Source of the DNA: Rhodoblastus sp963736175
GTDB taxonomy: Bacteria; Pseudomonadota; Alphaproteobacteria; Rhizobiales; Beijerinckiaceae
Reading direction: 5' to 3'
Assembly (NCBI GenBank): GCA_963736175.1
Contig: CAVTNU010000016.1
Span: forward strand, 1-64,000
Length of the DNA: 64,000 bases
The position numbers were made by a program, and so were the translations under genes. Positions 63,475-64,000 of the stretch are shown one piece after another. The notes under the pieces were generated by a model. The model had not been told where the DNA came from, did no database searches, and saw only the letters and a list, made by a program, of their open reading frames with translations. Within the stretch, counting starts at the first letter, position 1. Each line of letters begins with the position of its first letter.

Positions 63475-64000
63475 ATGACGCGGGAGCCCCTGATCCAGGT
63501 GCGCGGACTTCAACGCGTCTACAGCCTCGGCGACGTTGAAACGCGCGCGCTTGACGGCGTCGATCTCGATGTCCGGCAGGGCGAATTCCTCGCCATCATG
63601 GGCTCGTCGGGATCGGGCAAATCGACCCTGATGAACATGCTCGGCTGTCTTGACCAGCCGTCGTCCGGCTCTTATCGCCTCGAAGGCCTGGATGTCGCGA
63701 TGATGAGCGAGCCGGCGTTGGCGGCCGTGCGCAGCGACAAAATCGGCTTCGTCTTTCAGAGCTTCAATCTGTTGGCGCGCACCAGCGCCGCGGAAAATGT
63801 CGCTTTGCCGCTGATTTACGCCTCGGCGCCGATCAGCGGCGCCGAACGCATGAGCCGCGCTCGCGAGACCTTGGCGCAGATGGGGTTGGCTGGCCGCGAG
63901 CGGAACAGTCCCGGTCAACTCTCCGGCGGCCAGCAGCAGCGCGTCGCCATCGCGCGCGCGCTGATCAACCGTCCGAGCCTGCTTCTCGCCGACGAGCCGA
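63475..64000 (+). CDS. macB: MacB-like ABC transporter ATPase domain, truncated by window end
   Basis: The first 175 residues of an ABC exporter. The Walker A is MGSSGSGKSTLMNMLGCLD, the Q-loop is FVFQSFNLLART, the signature is LSGGQQQRVAIARAL, and the frame leaves the window in the Walker B (LLADEP). The sequence matches MacB/LolD-type ATPases; whether it is fused to a MacB membrane domain cannot be seen. It follows the adaptor gene by two bases. Confidence 0.9.
   Translation, partial: MTREPLIQVRGLQRVYSLGDVETRALDGVDLDVRQGEFLAIMGSSGSGKSTLMNMLGCLDQPSSGSYRLEGLDVAMMSEPALAAVRSDKIGFVFQSFNLLARTSAAENVALPLIYASAPISGAERMSRARETLAQMGLAGRERNSPGQLSGGQQQRVAIARALINRPSLLLADEP

Noticed and set aside
1..64000. 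tRNA, rRNA or CRISPR loci
   Set aside because: Reading through intergenic gaps I found no cloverleaf-like sequence, rRNA segment or regularly spaced repeat; a tRNAscan-SE or Infernal run would settle this.

Overview
The window looks like chromosome from an alphaproteobacterium of the order Hyphomicrobiales. Base composition is GC-rich, with strong GC bias at third codon positions. The gene content fits: a methylsuccinyl-CoA dehydrogenase of the ethylmalonyl-CoA pathway, a CbbY-type phosphatase, a 41-residue bL36, a NodD-like LysR regulator, an Inh-domain secreted protein and a typical short intergenic palindrome. A C1-using or facultatively methylotrophic relative of Beijerinckiaceae/Methylocystaceae is plausible, but no diagnostic methane or methanol oxidation gene is present. 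Most of the window is housekeeping sequence; accessory islands are short.

Layout. 1-0.7 kb: end of an HlyD-type adaptor gene that runs off the left edge. 0.9-10.3 kb: dcp, mcd, ychF, a same-strand run trxB-lysR-crp-DUF2892, an Lrp regulator and greA. 10.5-13.8 kb: carB, which as given carries a one-base frameshift, with an intrinsic terminator in its leader. 14.3-16.2 kb: small membrane protein, cytochrome c, GtrA protein, CbbY-like phosphatase. 16.3-21.2 kb: a signalling group with a globin-coupled chemoreceptor, a membrane diguanylate cyclase and a chemoreceptor with a C-terminal PilZ domain. 21.5-29.9 kb: a Gly/His-rich secreted protein with a Spy-like protein, a tandem Cys-domain protein, uvrB, a TPR membrane protein, orphans and a DUF1501 remnant. 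30-36.4 kb: a compact meta-cleavage operon (flavin reductase, flavin monooxygenase, extradiol dioxygenase, C-C hydrolase, MFS transporter) facing a NodD-like LysR regulator. 36.6-41.2 kb: aspartate aminotransferase, Dyp-type peroxidase and an EF-G-like GTPase with a changed catalytic motif. 41.3-44.8 kb: a THI5/NMT1-type ABC transporter divergent from a creatininase-family amidohydrolase. 44.8-53.1 kb: rimI-like, opgG/D, cutA-hemH, an Inh-domain protein, hemN behind an Fnr/FixK box, a TPR protein, rpmJ, yqaA-dsbB. 53.2-56.3 kb: a decaying polymorphic-toxin locus. 56.3-64 kb: thioesterase-methyltransferase, ugd/uxs (UDP-xylose), VanZ-like protein, phosphoesterase and a MacAB-type efflux system that runs off the right edge.

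The most informative accessory region is the toxin locus. A Tox-REase-5-type nuclease gene carries two in-frame stop codons. Its neighbouring Imm52-like immunity gene is split by a 935-bp IS5-family element with a clean TCA target duplication and also carries a one-base deletion in an A tract. Removing the IS in silico and restoring one A gives back a continuous immunity frame. Other leads are the transporter/creatininase pair (possible thiamine-pyrimidine salvage), the tandem Cys-domain protein with a leader that can fold two ways, and the meta-cleavage operon that lacks its lower pathway. Start codons were chosen by ribosome binding site and family length, and several differ from the longest open frame. 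All family assignments come from reading motifs, not from database searches.
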